Below, one piece after another: positions 15,485-23,808 of a stretch of DNA of 32,605 nt (position 1 is the first letter of the stretch; every line of letters begins with the position of its first letter). The DNA comes from Xenococcus sp. PCC 7305 (GTDB lineage Bacteria > Cyanobacteriota > Cyanobacteriia > Cyanobacteriales > Xenococcaceae). Under the pieces are notes generated by a model that searched no databases, was not told the origin of the DNA, and saw nothing but the letters and a program-made list of their open reading frames with translations. Location: assembly GCF_000332055.1 (NCBI RefSeq), contig NZ_ALVZ01000187.1, positions 1 through 32,605 on the forward strand, in the 5' to 3' direction. The position numbers and the translations under genes were made by a program.

Positions 15485-15640
15485 TGTTCGCAACAGGTTA
15501 CCTATTACTTCTGGTTTAGGCAAATAGGGATTTGGGGAGCTAGGGAGATCAAACAATGGTTATTCCCCAAAGCCCTAATGCCCTAGGTCCCCATTTTTTT
15601 CAGTCTCTAAATTCAATCTTTAAAACAAGAAGTATTAAAC

Positions 15641-15654
15641 CATTACCCATTACC
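15641..15654. repeat. CATTACC heptamer pair at the fabD stop codon
   Basis: Two tandem CATTACC units (TAATGGG family read from the other strand). They encode the last residues and the TAA stop (complement of 15643-15645) of fabD. Confidence 0.75.
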
Positions 15655-16536
15655 CAATTTATCAAGAGCTTCCATTGTGCCTATGGTTCCCAATTCCATA
15701 CCTTTGCAAGCTCTTTTTAATAGACCAGTTAACACCTTGCCAGGGCCGACTTCAATAGTCTCTGTGATTTCTTGTTGACTAAGTTGCTCCATAATTTCCC
15801 GCCATTTTACAGAACCTGTCATTTGTTGTGCTAAGCGTTGTTTCAACTCTGCGCCTTTGGTTGCTGGGCTCGGCTCTACATTGGACAAGACAGGAATTTT
15901 CGCATCATTAAAAGTAACGCCCTCTAAAACCGACTGAAACTGTCCAGAAGCTTCTGCCATTAAAGGGGAATGGAAAGCCCCAGAAACATTGAGTTCTACT
16001 TTTCGCTTCGCATTGACTTCTGCTAGTACTTGCTCCACTGCTTCGGGAGTTCCTGAAATAACAACTTGGCCGCTACTATTATCATTGGCAAGCACAACAT
16101 CAGGGTTGGCATCAATCAGATTTTCTAATTGGCTACGATCAAATTTCATTAAGGCAGCCATTTTGCCTCCAGCAGCTTTACTCATTAATTCAGAACGTTT
16201 TTTTACCAACCGAAGTCCTGATTCAAAGTCAAATACCCCAGAAATGTAAAGCGCCACATATTCGCCCAAACTATGTCCTGCAACTAACTGAGGTGCTGTC
16301 GTTTTTTCTAATAACAAATCGGCAATAATAGATTCAACCACGTATAAACAGGGTTGAGTATAAAGAGTGTGAGACAAATTAGTTTCGTCTCCTTGGCAAA
16401 TATCGAGAACTGACCAACCTAAAATTTTTTCTGCAAGCTCAAATTTATGTTTCGCTACGGGGTTTTCTTGAAAATCAACTCCCATGCCTATTGCTTGAGA
16501 ACCTTGTCCTGGAAATACCCACGCTGTTTTCGTCAT
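15643..16536 (-). CDS. fabD: Malonyl-CoA:ACP transacylase FabD
   Basis: A 297-residue enzyme that loads malonyl groups onto acyl carrier protein for fatty acid synthesis. It has the N-terminal FPGQGSQAIGMG (8-19), the nucleophile S89 in GHSLGEYVAL, R114 that binds the malonyl carboxylate and H189 in SGAFHSPLM. All catalytic residues are present and the length is normal. The C-terminal DKLGNG is read from CATTACC heptamers that also supply the stop. It follows the secreted-protein gene on the same strand after 176 bp with a repeat array, so it is not clearly in an operon with it or with the assembly-line gene upstream. Confidence 0.97.
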   Translation of the reverse strand: MTKTAWVFPGQGSQAIGMGVDFQENPVAKHKFELAEKILGWSVLDICQGDETNLSHTLYTQPCLYVVESIIADLLLEKTTAPQLVAGHSLGEYVALYISGVFDFESGLRLVKKRSELMSKAAGGKMAALMKFDRSQLENLIDANPDVVLANDNSSGQVVISGTPEAVEQVLAEVNAKRKVELNVSGAFHSPLMAEASGQFQSVLEGVTFNDAKIPVLSNVEPSPATKGAELKQRLAQQMTGSVKWREIMEQLSQQEITETIEVGPGKVLTGLLKRACKGMELGTIGTMEALDKLGNG

Positions 16537-16619
16537 ATGTTTAATAAAAAATTAATTATTTTACGATTAGTAATAGAGAATTATCTCATAGAGAAGTAAT
16601 TTGTGCCTCTGCGCGGAAG

Positions 16620-16664
16620 TAATAAGTAATGAGTAATAAGTAATGAGTAATGAGTTCGTGGGAT
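16620..16664. repeat. TAATAAG/TAATGAG array with TTCGTGGGAT tail
   Basis: Five heptamers (TAATAAG, TAATGAG, TAATAAG, TAATGAG, TAATGAG; 16620-16654) are followed by TTCGTGGGAT (16655-16664). The same tail occurs inside the purS-purQ array at 3111-3120. It lies between the secreted-protein gene and fabD. Confidence 0.85.
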
Positions 16665-16712
16665 TGGGATAATTAGGTATTGATCTAATCGGCTTAGTTG
16701 AATTTAATATGT

Positions 16713-17306
16713 TTACTGCACCTGGAAAGAGTTGAAAAATTGCTCAATATTTGTTGAATCGTCAGAAATAGCATAAAGGCTATATAAGCGCTGGCCAACT
16801 AAATATAACCTCATGCCAGCTATAGAATCATCTAAGTTTCCCGAAAACTCTAATCCTGGTTGCCCATTGAGGAAAATAGCCTTGCCTTGTTGGTTCAATT
16901 CTTCTAGCTCAAATTCTTGAAATAGATTATCGCTAATTTTTTCTAAAAGGTCATTTCCTGACTGTTCGATATATTCAACCGTAAGATCTGTATAGGCTAC
17001 TAAATAAACAGAGTTGGCATCATCTTCTTTTTTAGCGGGATTCCAGTAGGAATCATCATCTACACGGAAAAGATACCAATCTAGTTGTTGACCATCAATA
17101 TCTGTGAAGTCCTTGAAGATTTTTGGCTCGAAGGGAAATTGCACTTGGAATTTTTCGGCATTAAAGCTAAATAATTTCCATTCTGCTTGAGCTAGCAAGG
17201 TTTGTTGGAGCTGAATATTTTGGGCTAGAGCTTCTTTAACATTTACAGGAAAATTCGCCAGACAAAGATAAAGAAGAGTTGTGATGGCAAAGGAGAGCTG
17301 CTTCAT
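16713..17306 (-). CDS. Secreted or lipid-free periplasmic conserved protein
   Basis: A 197-residue protein with an N-terminal signal peptide (KQLSFAITTLLYLCLANFPV, then a likely cleavage site near the ALAQ at about 26-29). The mature part starts like other cyanobacterial secreted proteins of unknown function, with WKLFSFNAEKFQVQFPFEPK and, later, YLVAYTDLTVEYI, GQPGLEFSGN and MRLYLVGQRLYSLYAIS, and ends SFQVQ. It has no cysteine that would form a lipobox or disulfide in the mature part. I do not recognise a function. It lies between the assembly-line protein gene and fabD on the same strand. Confidence 0.7.
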   Translation of the reverse strand: MKQLSFAITTLLYLCLANFPVNVKEALAQNIQLQQTLLAQAEWKLFSFNAEKFQVQFPFEPKIFKDFTDIDGQQLDWYLFRVDDDSYWNPAKKEDDANSVYLVAYTDLTVEYIEQSGNDLLEKISDNLFQEFELEELNQQGKAIFLNGQPGLEFSGNLDDSIAGMRLYLVGQRLYSLYAISDDSTNIEQFFNSFQVQ

Positions 17307-17375
17307 ATGATTTACTATTGTTCCTTATTTATTCTATTCGCGATAATCCCGATCGCATTATAGGGACGTAGCATG

Positions 17376-17399
17376 AGAGACGTAGCAGGCTACGTCTCT
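17376..17399. repeat. 11-bp perfect hairpin AGAGACGTAGC-AG-GCTACGTCTCT
   Basis: An 11-bp perfect stem with a 2-base loop, 16 bp beyond the stop codon of the minus-strand assembly-line gene. A partial extra copy of the arm (GGACGTAGC, 17364-17372) lies beside it. It may act as a terminator, but no T-run follows on the minus strand. GACGTAGC...GCTACGTC palindromes are common interspersed repeats in cyanobacteria. Confidence 0.6.
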
Positions 17400-17415
17400 A
17401 CGGTTATTATTTATA

Positions 17416-20307
17416 TCAGGCAGATTTGCTATTGGAAACAATCAAATAATTAGCCATTTCTTCAATAGTTGGAGACTGAAATAACTCTAGAACAGGGACT
17501 TCTATAGTGAAGTTACACCGCAGTTTATTGTAAACTCTCATCATAGCTAGGGAGCGACCGCCAAGATCAAAGAAATTATCATGCATTCCAATGTTATTGA
17601 GGTTTAAAACTTCCGCCCAAATATTCGCGATCGCTTGTTCTGTTTCATTGCGTGGCGCTACATAATCTTTCTGCTTGTAAGCTACAGCAAGATCATCTTT
17701 AAACAAGGGCAGCTCAGACAAATGAGTTTCAGGTTGCCTAACTATTCTGTTGAGTAAACTAACAAAATTATTGGCAAACTTAGTAATTGTCTCTTCAGTG
17801 AACAAATCTATTTTGTAACGGAACAAGGCAATCAAAGTATCATCTACTTCTCGAACAGAAAGAGAGATATCAAAATTAGCATTTTTCTCATCTTTTTTCT
17901 CTAGGAGCTGCAGATTGACTTCACCCAAGGCTTTTGGTTGGCTAGGAGCATTTTGTAAAGTGAACATAGCTCGGGAGACAATCCCATCAGAAATGCCAAT
18001 CTCTTCGACAATTTTTTGTAAAGGTAAATCCTGATGTTTTTGGGCCCCTAGAGTTACTTCACTGATGCGATGTAATAATTCCTGTAATGTGGGATCATTA
18101 CTAAAGTCAGTATTCAATAACAAAATATTACTAAAATAGCCGATTAACTTTTTAGTTTCTGCTAAATACCGACCTGCAACAGGAGAAGACAGAATAATGT
18201 TTTCCTGTCCTGAATATTGATAAAGCAAAGTTTTAAAGCCAGTCAGTAAAGTGACAAATAAAGAAACTCCTTCACTATGACTAATAGATTTCAATGATTT
18301 GGTCACTTCTGCCGGAATTTTTACTAGATGGGATGCTCCTTGATAACTTGCGATCGTGGCAGAAGCATAATCAGTTGGTAAATCCAAAATAGAGATATCG
18401 CTGCTTAATTGAGTTCTCCAATAATCTAGTTGGTATTCTAGGTTTTTGCCCTGTAACCATTGACGCTGGAATTGGGCAAAGTCGGCATATTGAATTGGTA
18501 GTTTTGGTAAAGATGGTTCTTGTTCTGTCGTAAAAGCTTGATAGAGACTGGCTAACTCTTTGAGTAGGATCGTATCCGACCAAAAATCAGTAACAATATG
18601 GTGAGCTGTTCTTAAGAGATAATGCTTGGTATCGGTGACTTTTACTAAAAGAAAACGAATTAAAGGGCTTTTGTTGAGGTCGAAAGGTTGCTGCGATTGC
18701 TCTTCAATCATTTTGGGGATTTCACTATCCTCCCCTTCAATAACTTTTAGTTTAAACTGAATCTCCGGAGCAATAACTTGAACAGGTTGACCCTCAACTA
18801 TTGGGAAAGAACTGCGTAATATTTCGTGACGGTTAATAATTTCTTGGATGCTGCTCTCTAAGGCAGATATATTTAGCCTGCCATCGAGTTGATAACTAGC
18901 ATGGAGATTATGAACTGTATTCTCAGGATTCAAACTATCGATATGCCATAATCTTTCTTGGCCAAAAGAAAGGGGGATCTGGCCTTCGCGGGGAAAAGGT
19001 TTAATTGTCATCCGACGCTGACGACTCATATTTCCTTTGATCGATTTCCAAAACCCTGAAGTTTTCTTTTGCTTCTTTGCCTCCTTCTCCTCTTCTCCCT
19101 CAAGTTTTCCATCGCCCAAATATCCACTCTTTTGAAAATACTTACAATAGGTAGCAATCAACTGCCCATCCACAGGGGGGAAAGTAACCGAGGTATTCGC
19201 TAATCCTGCTTGAGTTTGGTGATCGCAAAACAATGGTTTTTCGGCAAATAACTTATGAGGAGAACTTAGTAGCAATAATAAAAGAGCGAATATTTTATTG
19301 TCAGGGTATTTATTAGCAAAAGTCTCTAACTCCTTCATCCATTCTGGTTCTGACAACTCTTCTAGCTGATAGCCGGCCGAATTTACCCCTGCCCACATTG
19401 CTTCCCAGGCCAAGGGTTGGGCATTAGACAGATGAAAAGCTTTGCCTAAAGATGCGGTCTGCCAAGATAAACCTGCGATCGCCTGTGCCACATAATCCAC
19501 CGGAACCAAATTAATACTAGCGGTAGCAGCCGGGTATTTGCCCATTTGAATACAACCTTTCAACAAAGTCACTAGCAAATCACTCACATTGCCCATGACT
19601 CCTGTTTTACTATGGCCCATAATCCTCACCGGACGATAGATAGCGCCTGGTAAGCCTCGGGCGATCGCAGAGGAGATTAATTTTTCAGCTACCCATTTAC
19701 TCTGTTTATAGCCACCTTTGAGACTAGGGTGATATTGGGGAATATCCGTTTCCAGAATTTCCTTGGCCGAGCCATGAGCTTTACTGAAGAAAACAGAAAT
19801 GCTGGAGGTAAAATGTACGGCCTTAGTTTTGACTAAACTAGCTAACTTAATAATTTCTACTGTTCCCAAAACATTGGGAGCCTTTAATCTTTCGTAGGGA
19901 TAAGCGTAATTAACATAAGCTCCGTTGTGATAGATCACATCTACCTTGGTTGCCAACTCCTGAAAAGTTTCGGTTGATAAACCGAGTAAAGGCTGACCCA
20001 AATCTCCCACTAGAGGAATAATACGCGATCGCTCTACTTCTTGGTCTAGACCATAAGCTTTTAAGCTCTGCTCGATTCGTTCTTGTCCCCCATCAGGATT
20101 CCTACTGCGTACCAAACAATAGATGTCGGCATTACTATTTCGCAATAGTTCGGTCAATAGGTGGCAACCCAATAACCCCGTTGCGCCAGTTAATAAAATA
20201 GCTTGGGGTTGGGTTAAATATTCTGAGACGGGATTGGTAAATTGAATATTAGGATCGAGAATTGCTTCTTGCTGTAAATCAAGGCGATCGCTATTAAGAT
20301 TATTCAT
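17416..20307 (-). CDS. Orphan assembly-line protein: thioester reductase - condensation - peptidyl carrier protein
   Basis: A 963-residue protein with three recognisable parts. Residues ~35-390 form an extended short-chain-dehydrogenase thioester reductase: NADP loop TGATGLLG (40-47), TSSIS (167-171), catalytic Y200-x3-K204 in GYKQSKW. After a charged linker (about 400-430), residues ~443-860 form an NRPS condensation domain: PLSFGQERLW (444-453), NRHEILRSSF (492-501), active site H569-H570-x3-D574 (followed by F instead of the usual G), IGYFSN and HQDLPLQKIVEEI. Residues ~885-950 are a carrier domain with DNFFDLGGRSL, where S919 would take phosphopantetheine. There is no adenylation domain, and the reductase is N-terminal rather than at the usual C-terminal end. 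It must work with a partner that loads S919 and another that supplies the donor. No other NRPS gene or phosphopantetheinyl transferase is in the window. The product is unknown. Confidence 0.88.
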   Translation of the reverse strand: MNNLNSDRLDLQQEAILDPNIQFTNPVSEYLTQPQAILLTGATGLLGCHLLTELLRNSNADIYCLVRSRNPDGGQERIEQSLKAYGLDQEVERSRIIPLVGDLGQPLLGLSTETFQELATKVDVIYHNGAYVNYAYPYERLKAPNVLGTVEIIKLASLVKTKAVHFTSSISVFFSKAHGSAKEILETDIPQYHPSLKGGYKQSKWVAEKLISSAIARGLPGAIYRPVRIMGHSKTGVMGNVSDLLVTLLKGCIQMGKYPAATASINLVPVDYVAQAIAGLSWQTASLGKAFHLSNAQPLAWEAMWAGVNSAGYQLEELSEPEWMKELETFANKYPDNKIFALLLLLLSSPHKLFAEKPLFCDHQTQAGLANTSVTFPPVDGQLIATYCKYFQKSGYLGDGKLEGEEEKEAKKQKKTSGFWKSIKGNMSRQRRMTIKPFPREGQIPLSFGQERLWHIDSLNPENTVHNLHASYQLDGRLNISALESSIQEIINRHEILRSSFPIVEGQPVQVIAPEIQFKLKVIEGEDSEIPKMIEEQSQQPFDLNKSPLIRFLLVKVTDTKHYLLRTAHHIVTDFWSDTILLKELASLYQAFTTEQEPSLPKLPIQYADFAQFQRQWLQGKNLEYQLDYWRTQLSSDISILDLPTDYASATIASYQGASHLVKIPAEVTKSLKSISHSEGVSLFVTLLTGFKTLLYQYSGQENIILSSPVAGRYLAETKKLIGYFSNILLLNTDFSNDPTLQELLHRISEVTLGAQKHQDLPLQKIVEEIGISDGIVSRAMFTLQNAPSQPKALGEVNLQLLEKKDEKNANFDISLSVREVDDTLIALFRYKIDLFTEETITKFANNFVSLLNRIVRQPETHLSELPLFKDDLAVAYKQKDYVAPRNETEQAIANIWAEVLNLNNIGMHDNFFDLGGRSLAMMRVYNKLRCNFTIEVPVLELFQSPTIEEMANYLIVSNSKSA

Positions 20308-20510
20308 TGAGGGACTTTAACTTAAAATTTCTATGAGCGTGAGCGAAATCCAGTAATGCACTAAAATAGTCTTACATATATAGGGTTTGACTTTATTGAT
20401 TAATGCAGGTTAGTTTTTAGGTTTGTCATATTTTGAGACAATTGGGAACCTAGATATCAGCAATTAGGTCAGCTATCTATTAAGAAGTTCCATGAATTAA
20501 TTAAAGTAAA

Positions 20511-21116
20511 ATGAACAAAATTTTGCAATCTGCGATCGCGAAGAGAGTCGTTTCCCAGCCTAAACGTTATCAACTGATGCTAGTTGCCGCAACAACTGCA
20601 ATGCTAATTATCCCTAATGTGACAGTCTCAGCGTTTGAACCAGAAGATCTCGAACAAGTAAAAACTTCCAGAGTCTGTAACGAAGATTGTGACTTGAGTA
20701 ATGCCGATCTCCAGGAAGTTTATTTGGTCAAGGTGAATCTCGAAAATGCCGATCTGCAAGGGGCTAATCTCAAAGAAGTTAACTTGCAGGATGCCCTATT
20801 AGAAAAAGCCGATCTTGGTCAATCAAACTTGGTCGGGGCCTATCTTAGAGGAGCCACTTTGCAAGAAGCTGATCTTAGTGGCGCAAGATTAACTAGAGCT
20901 GATCTAAAAGACACTATATTCAATCAAGCAAATCTTCAGGGAACATATCTGATGAGCGCTAACAACCTTACGCCAACTCAAATAAAGTCTGGTTGTAATT
21001 GGGAAGAAGCAATCTACGATAAAAATGAGGCTGCGAATCAAGCATTTATTAGTGAATTGCAACAAAATACCGATTCTAATCCCGCAGAAGCAGTTGACTG
21101 TAGCATGTGGGAGTGA
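20511..21116 (+). CDS. Pentapeptide-repeat protein with N-terminal export signal
   Basis: A 201-residue protein. A basic N terminus and a hydrophobic stretch (about 22-42, LMLVAATTAMLIIPNVTVSA) look like a signal peptide. Residues ~58-145 are about sixteen A(D/N)LXX pentapeptide repeats (CDLSNADLQEV ... ADLKDTIFNQANLQGTYL), which fold as a right-handed quadrilateral beta-helix. The C-terminal part contains two cysteines (GCNWEEA and VDCSMW). Such secreted pentapeptide proteins are abundant in cyanobacteria and mostly of unknown function. It is divergent from the assembly-line gene and upstream of proS on the same strand. Confidence 0.85.
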   Translation: MNKILQSAIAKRVVSQPKRYQLMLVAATTAMLIIPNVTVSAFEPEDLEQVKTSRVCNEDCDLSNADLQEVYLVKVNLENADLQGANLKEVNLQDALLEKADLGQSNLVGAYLRGATLQEADLSGARLTRADLKDTIFNQANLQGTYLMSANNLTPTQIKSGCNWEEAIYDKNEAANQAFISELQQNTDSNPAEAVDCSMWE

Positions 21117-21180
21117 TCAACAATAATTTCAATGTTTTGTCGAAGTTGAGTCCTTCTGCAATATACTGAAACAGGTGTAA

Positions 21181-21186
21181 AAAGGA
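21181..21186 (+). promoter_or_regulatory. Ribosome binding site of proS
   Basis: AAAGGA ends 9 bases before the ATG at 21196 and supports this start. A TATACT -10-like box lies at 21162-21167; no well-spaced -35 box is clear. Confidence 0.5.
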
Positions 21187-21195
21187 CGAACTTCA

Positions 21196-22689
21196 ATGGC
21201 AAAGAATAAAGCTACTTCATTGGGAATTACTAAACGAGAAGAAGACTATTCTCGTTGGTATCTAGATATCGTTGAGAAAGCTAAATTAGCTGAAGACTCG
21301 GGTGTACGTGGTTGCATGATCATCAGGCCAGAAGGGTTTGCGATCTGGGAGAATATGAAAGCCCAGCTCGATCGCATGTTCAAAGAAACTGGACATCGCA
21401 ACGCTTATTTTCCTTTGTTTATTCCTGTTAATTACTTTGCCAAAGAAGCCGAACATGTTTCTGGTTTTGCCAAGGAATGCGCTGTGGTTACTCACCATCG
21501 TCTCAAGACCACAGAATCGGGAGAGATTACAGTAGATCCTGATGCCGAATTGGGTGAACCTTTGGTAGTTCGTCCCACCAGTGAAACTATTATTTGGTCA
21601 GCTTACCGTAAATGGATTCAGAGTTATCGCGATTTACCTTTATTGATTAATCAATGGGCGAATATCTGTCGTTGGGAAATGCGAACTCGTCCTTTTTTGC
21701 GAACTGCGGAATTTTTGTGGCAAGAAGGTCATACTGCTCATATAAGTGCTGAAGAGGCGGAGGCTGAAGCTCTGCAAATGCTCGGAGTTTATAAAACTTT
21801 TGTCGAAGATTATTTGGCAATTCCCGTACTTGATGGGCAAAAAACCGAAAATGAAAAGTTTCCTGGAGCAGAACATACTTACACCATTGAAACAATGACC
21901 CAGGACAAAAGAGCAATTCAAGTTGGGACAAGTCATAATTTGGGGACAACTTTTGCTAAGGCTTTTGATGTGACTTATCTGTCGGCAGAAGGAACTCAAG
22001 AATATCCCCATGCAACGAGTTGGGGTATCACAACCCGCATGATTGGGACGCTGATCATGGTTCATTCTGATGATAAGGGTTTTGTTTGTCCCCCAAGAAT
22101 TGCGCCTTTACAAGTCATTGGAGTGCCAATTTTTCGTAAGCCTGGAGAAAAGGAGCAGGTTTTAGCAAGATTTGCTGAGTTACAGTCGGAGTTTAAGGCT
22201 AGTGGTGATTTTTCTTTTGACCTTGACGATCGCGAAAATGTCAGTCCTGGTTTTAAGTTTAACGATGCTGAGTTGAAAGGGATTCCTTTGCGCTTGGAAA
22301 TGGGCCCTCGGGATCTGAAGAATAATAATGCTGTTTTGGTACGTCGGGACACGGGGGAAAAGATAATTGTTCCTCAAGCTGAGTTGGCGACGAAAATTCC
22401 TGAATTATTGGAAGATATTCATCAGAATTTGTTTAATACGGCCAAGGTATTTCAAGCAGCTAATACCCATCAGGTGGCGACCTACGAAGAGTTTAAAACT
22501 AGTGTTGAGGAAAAATCTGGTTTTTACTTGGTTTATTTTGCTGGAACTCCTGAAGATGAAGAGAAGATTCAAGAGGAAACTAAGGCTACTGGACGCTGTA
22601 TTCCCTTGGCGCAATCTGGGGAAGAGGGGGTTTGTTTTTATACTGGGAAAGCGACTAAGCAGCAGGTTATTTTTGCTAAGGCTTATTAG
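21196..22689 (+). CDS. proS: Prolyl-tRNA synthetase, archaeal/eukaryotic type
   Basis: A 497-residue class II synthetase that charges tRNA-Pro. Features include RGCMIIRPEGFAIWENMK, the FVRPTSE-type loop VVRPTSETIIW (about 116-126), motif 2 RWEMRTRPFLRTAEFLWQEG, QVGTSHNLG and motif 3 SWGITTRMIG. The C terminus ends KAY, the terminal tyrosine typical of the archaeal/eukaryotic-type enzymes. It lacks the ~180-residue editing insertion between motifs 2 and 3 and is about 100 residues shorter than the bacterial-type ProRS that I know from most cyanobacteria. It could be the only ProRS of this organism (gene replacement) or a second copy. The flanks look ordinary. Confidence 0.93.
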   Translation: MAKNKATSLGITKREEDYSRWYLDIVEKAKLAEDSGVRGCMIIRPEGFAIWENMKAQLDRMFKETGHRNAYFPLFIPVNYFAKEAEHVSGFAKECAVVTHHRLKTTESGEITVDPDAELGEPLVVRPTSETIIWSAYRKWIQSYRDLPLLINQWANICRWEMRTRPFLRTAEFLWQEGHTAHISAEEAEAEALQMLGVYKTFVEDYLAIPVLDGQKTENEKFPGAEHTYTIETMTQDKRAIQVGTSHNLGTTFAKAFDVTYLSAEGTQEYPHATSWGITTRMIGTLIMVHSDDKGFVCPPRIAPLQVIGVPIFRKPGEKEQVLARFAELQSEFKASGDFSFDLDDRENVSPGFKFNDAELKGIPLRLEMGPRDLKNNNAVLVRRDTGEKIIVPQAELATKIPELLEDIHQNLFNTAKVFQAANTHQVATYEEFKTSVEEKSGFYLVYFAGTPEDEEKIQEETKATGRCIPLAQSGEEGVCFYTGKATKQQVIFAKAY

Positions 22690-22888
22690 GTTATAGTGCG
22701 ATCGCATATTAGCCTCGGCGATCGCGTATTTTCGACAATTGCAATAGAAATTATATTTAGGGGTCTTGTTACCCCCTTTTCTTACCCTATTTTTGTTCTA
22801 TTCCCTCTACATCATACTTTCCAGCTCGTTGTCACCTCGTGAGCTCGAAGCTGTGTTTTTCATTACTTTTGCGCGACAATGTCAGTCT
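22690..22888. other. Gap between proS and the hydrolase
   Basis: About 200 bp with two HIP1-type sites (22699-22706 and 22720-22727). An in-frame TTG at 22766 could extend the next gene upstream, but the added 41 residues do not look like the family. No gene is supported here. Confidence 0.5.
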
Positions 22889-23695
22889 ATGGATCTTAAT
22901 GTCGAAATAAAAGGAAAAGGTTATCCAATTCTTTGCCTACATGGTCATCCTGGTTCTGCCAACTGTATGTCGGTATTTACGGATGTCCTTTCTAAGGATT
23001 ATCAAACTATTACTCCTGATCTCCGAGGTTATGGCAAAAGCAGCTACAGAAAAGATTTTTCAATGAAGCAGCATCTAGAAGATTTACAAAAACTTTTAGA
23101 TCAATATCAGATAGAAGATTGCTTATTATTGGGATGGTCTTTGGGGGGTATTCTGGCCCTAGAATTAGCCCTTTGCAGTCGCAAAAGGTTTCGTGGTCTT
23201 ATTCTGATTGCCTCGGCGGCCTCTCCCCGCAGCGATCATCCAGCTATTACCAAGCAAGATCTGATTTATACAGGTATTGCCGGCATTATTAATTTTTTCA
23301 AGCCTGGATGGTTATGGAATATTAATCGTTTTGGCACGCGATCGCTATTTCGTTATCTCATCTTCCAACAAACTCCTGCGGCTTATCAATATTTAGCTCA
23401 TCAAGGAGTGCCTGCCTATTTTCAAACTTCTGCTGCTGCCAACAAGGCATTATCTAGCGCCATTGCTGATGGTTATAATCGCCTCGACGAGCTTCCGCAA
23501 ATTGATATTCCTTGTTTGATATTGGCTGGAGAATGCGATCGCCATATTACTGCTGATTCTAGTAAAAAAACATCACAAAAAATTAAGAATTCTCAATTTA
23601 TTTGTTACCCCAATACAGCTCATTTATTCCCTTGGGAAATTCCCCAACAAGTATTACAAGATCTTCAGCAATGGATTTCGAAACTAGAAGATTAA
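22889..23695 (+). CDS. Alpha/beta hydrolase
   Basis: A 268-residue single-domain hydrolase. The oxyanion strand LCLHGHPGS is at about 16-24, the nucleophile S84 sits in GWSLGG, the acid D217 in GECDRH and the base H245 in NTAHLFPWE, so the triad is complete. There is no signal peptide. The substrate cannot be predicted: esterase, lactonase and C-C hydrolase families look alike at this level. The ATG at 22889 is chosen because the family starts just before the first strand (DLNVEIKGKGYPIL). The long TTG-started alternative adds a hydrophobic piece of doubtful value. It has no Shine-Dalgarno sequence. Confidence 0.85.
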   Translation: MDLNVEIKGKGYPILCLHGHPGSANCMSVFTDVLSKDYQTITPDLRGYGKSSYRKDFSMKQHLEDLQKLLDQYQIEDCLLLGWSLGGILALELALCSRKRFRGLILIASAASPRSDHPAITKQDLIYTGIAGIINFFKPGWLWNINRFGTRSLFRYLIFQQTPAAYQYLAHQGVPAYFQTSAAANKALSSAIADGYNRLDELPQIDIPCLILAGECDRHITADSSKKTSQKIKNSQFICYPNTAHLFPWEIPQQVLQDLQQWISKLED

Positions 23696-23808
23696 AGCTG
23701 GATTTCAAACCTACTGCTATAACGGTAAATAACATTTAACTAAATATCAAACAAATTGTTGCGGCATTAAATTTTAATGTATCAACTATATTACCGAGGT
23801 TAAAAATT

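Noticed and set aside
15989-16249. Plus-strand open frame inside fabD
   Set aside because: It is antisense to a well-conserved gene and its Ser-rich translation has no family pattern.
21640-22377. Several long frames antisense to proS
   Set aside because: They mirror a strongly conserved gene and have no recognisable motifs or ribosome binding sites.
17416-22689. Idea that the assembly-line gene, pentapeptide gene and proS form one biosynthetic cluster
   Set aside because: The pentapeptide and proS genes are divergent from it and nothing else in the neighbourhood is biosynthetic or a tailoring enzyme.
22766-22888. Upstream TTG extension of the alpha/beta hydrolase
   Set aside because: The added residues are unlike the family and the ATG at 22889 fits the first strand of the fold. 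An AGGGG before the TTG was considered but is in a T-rich low-information region.
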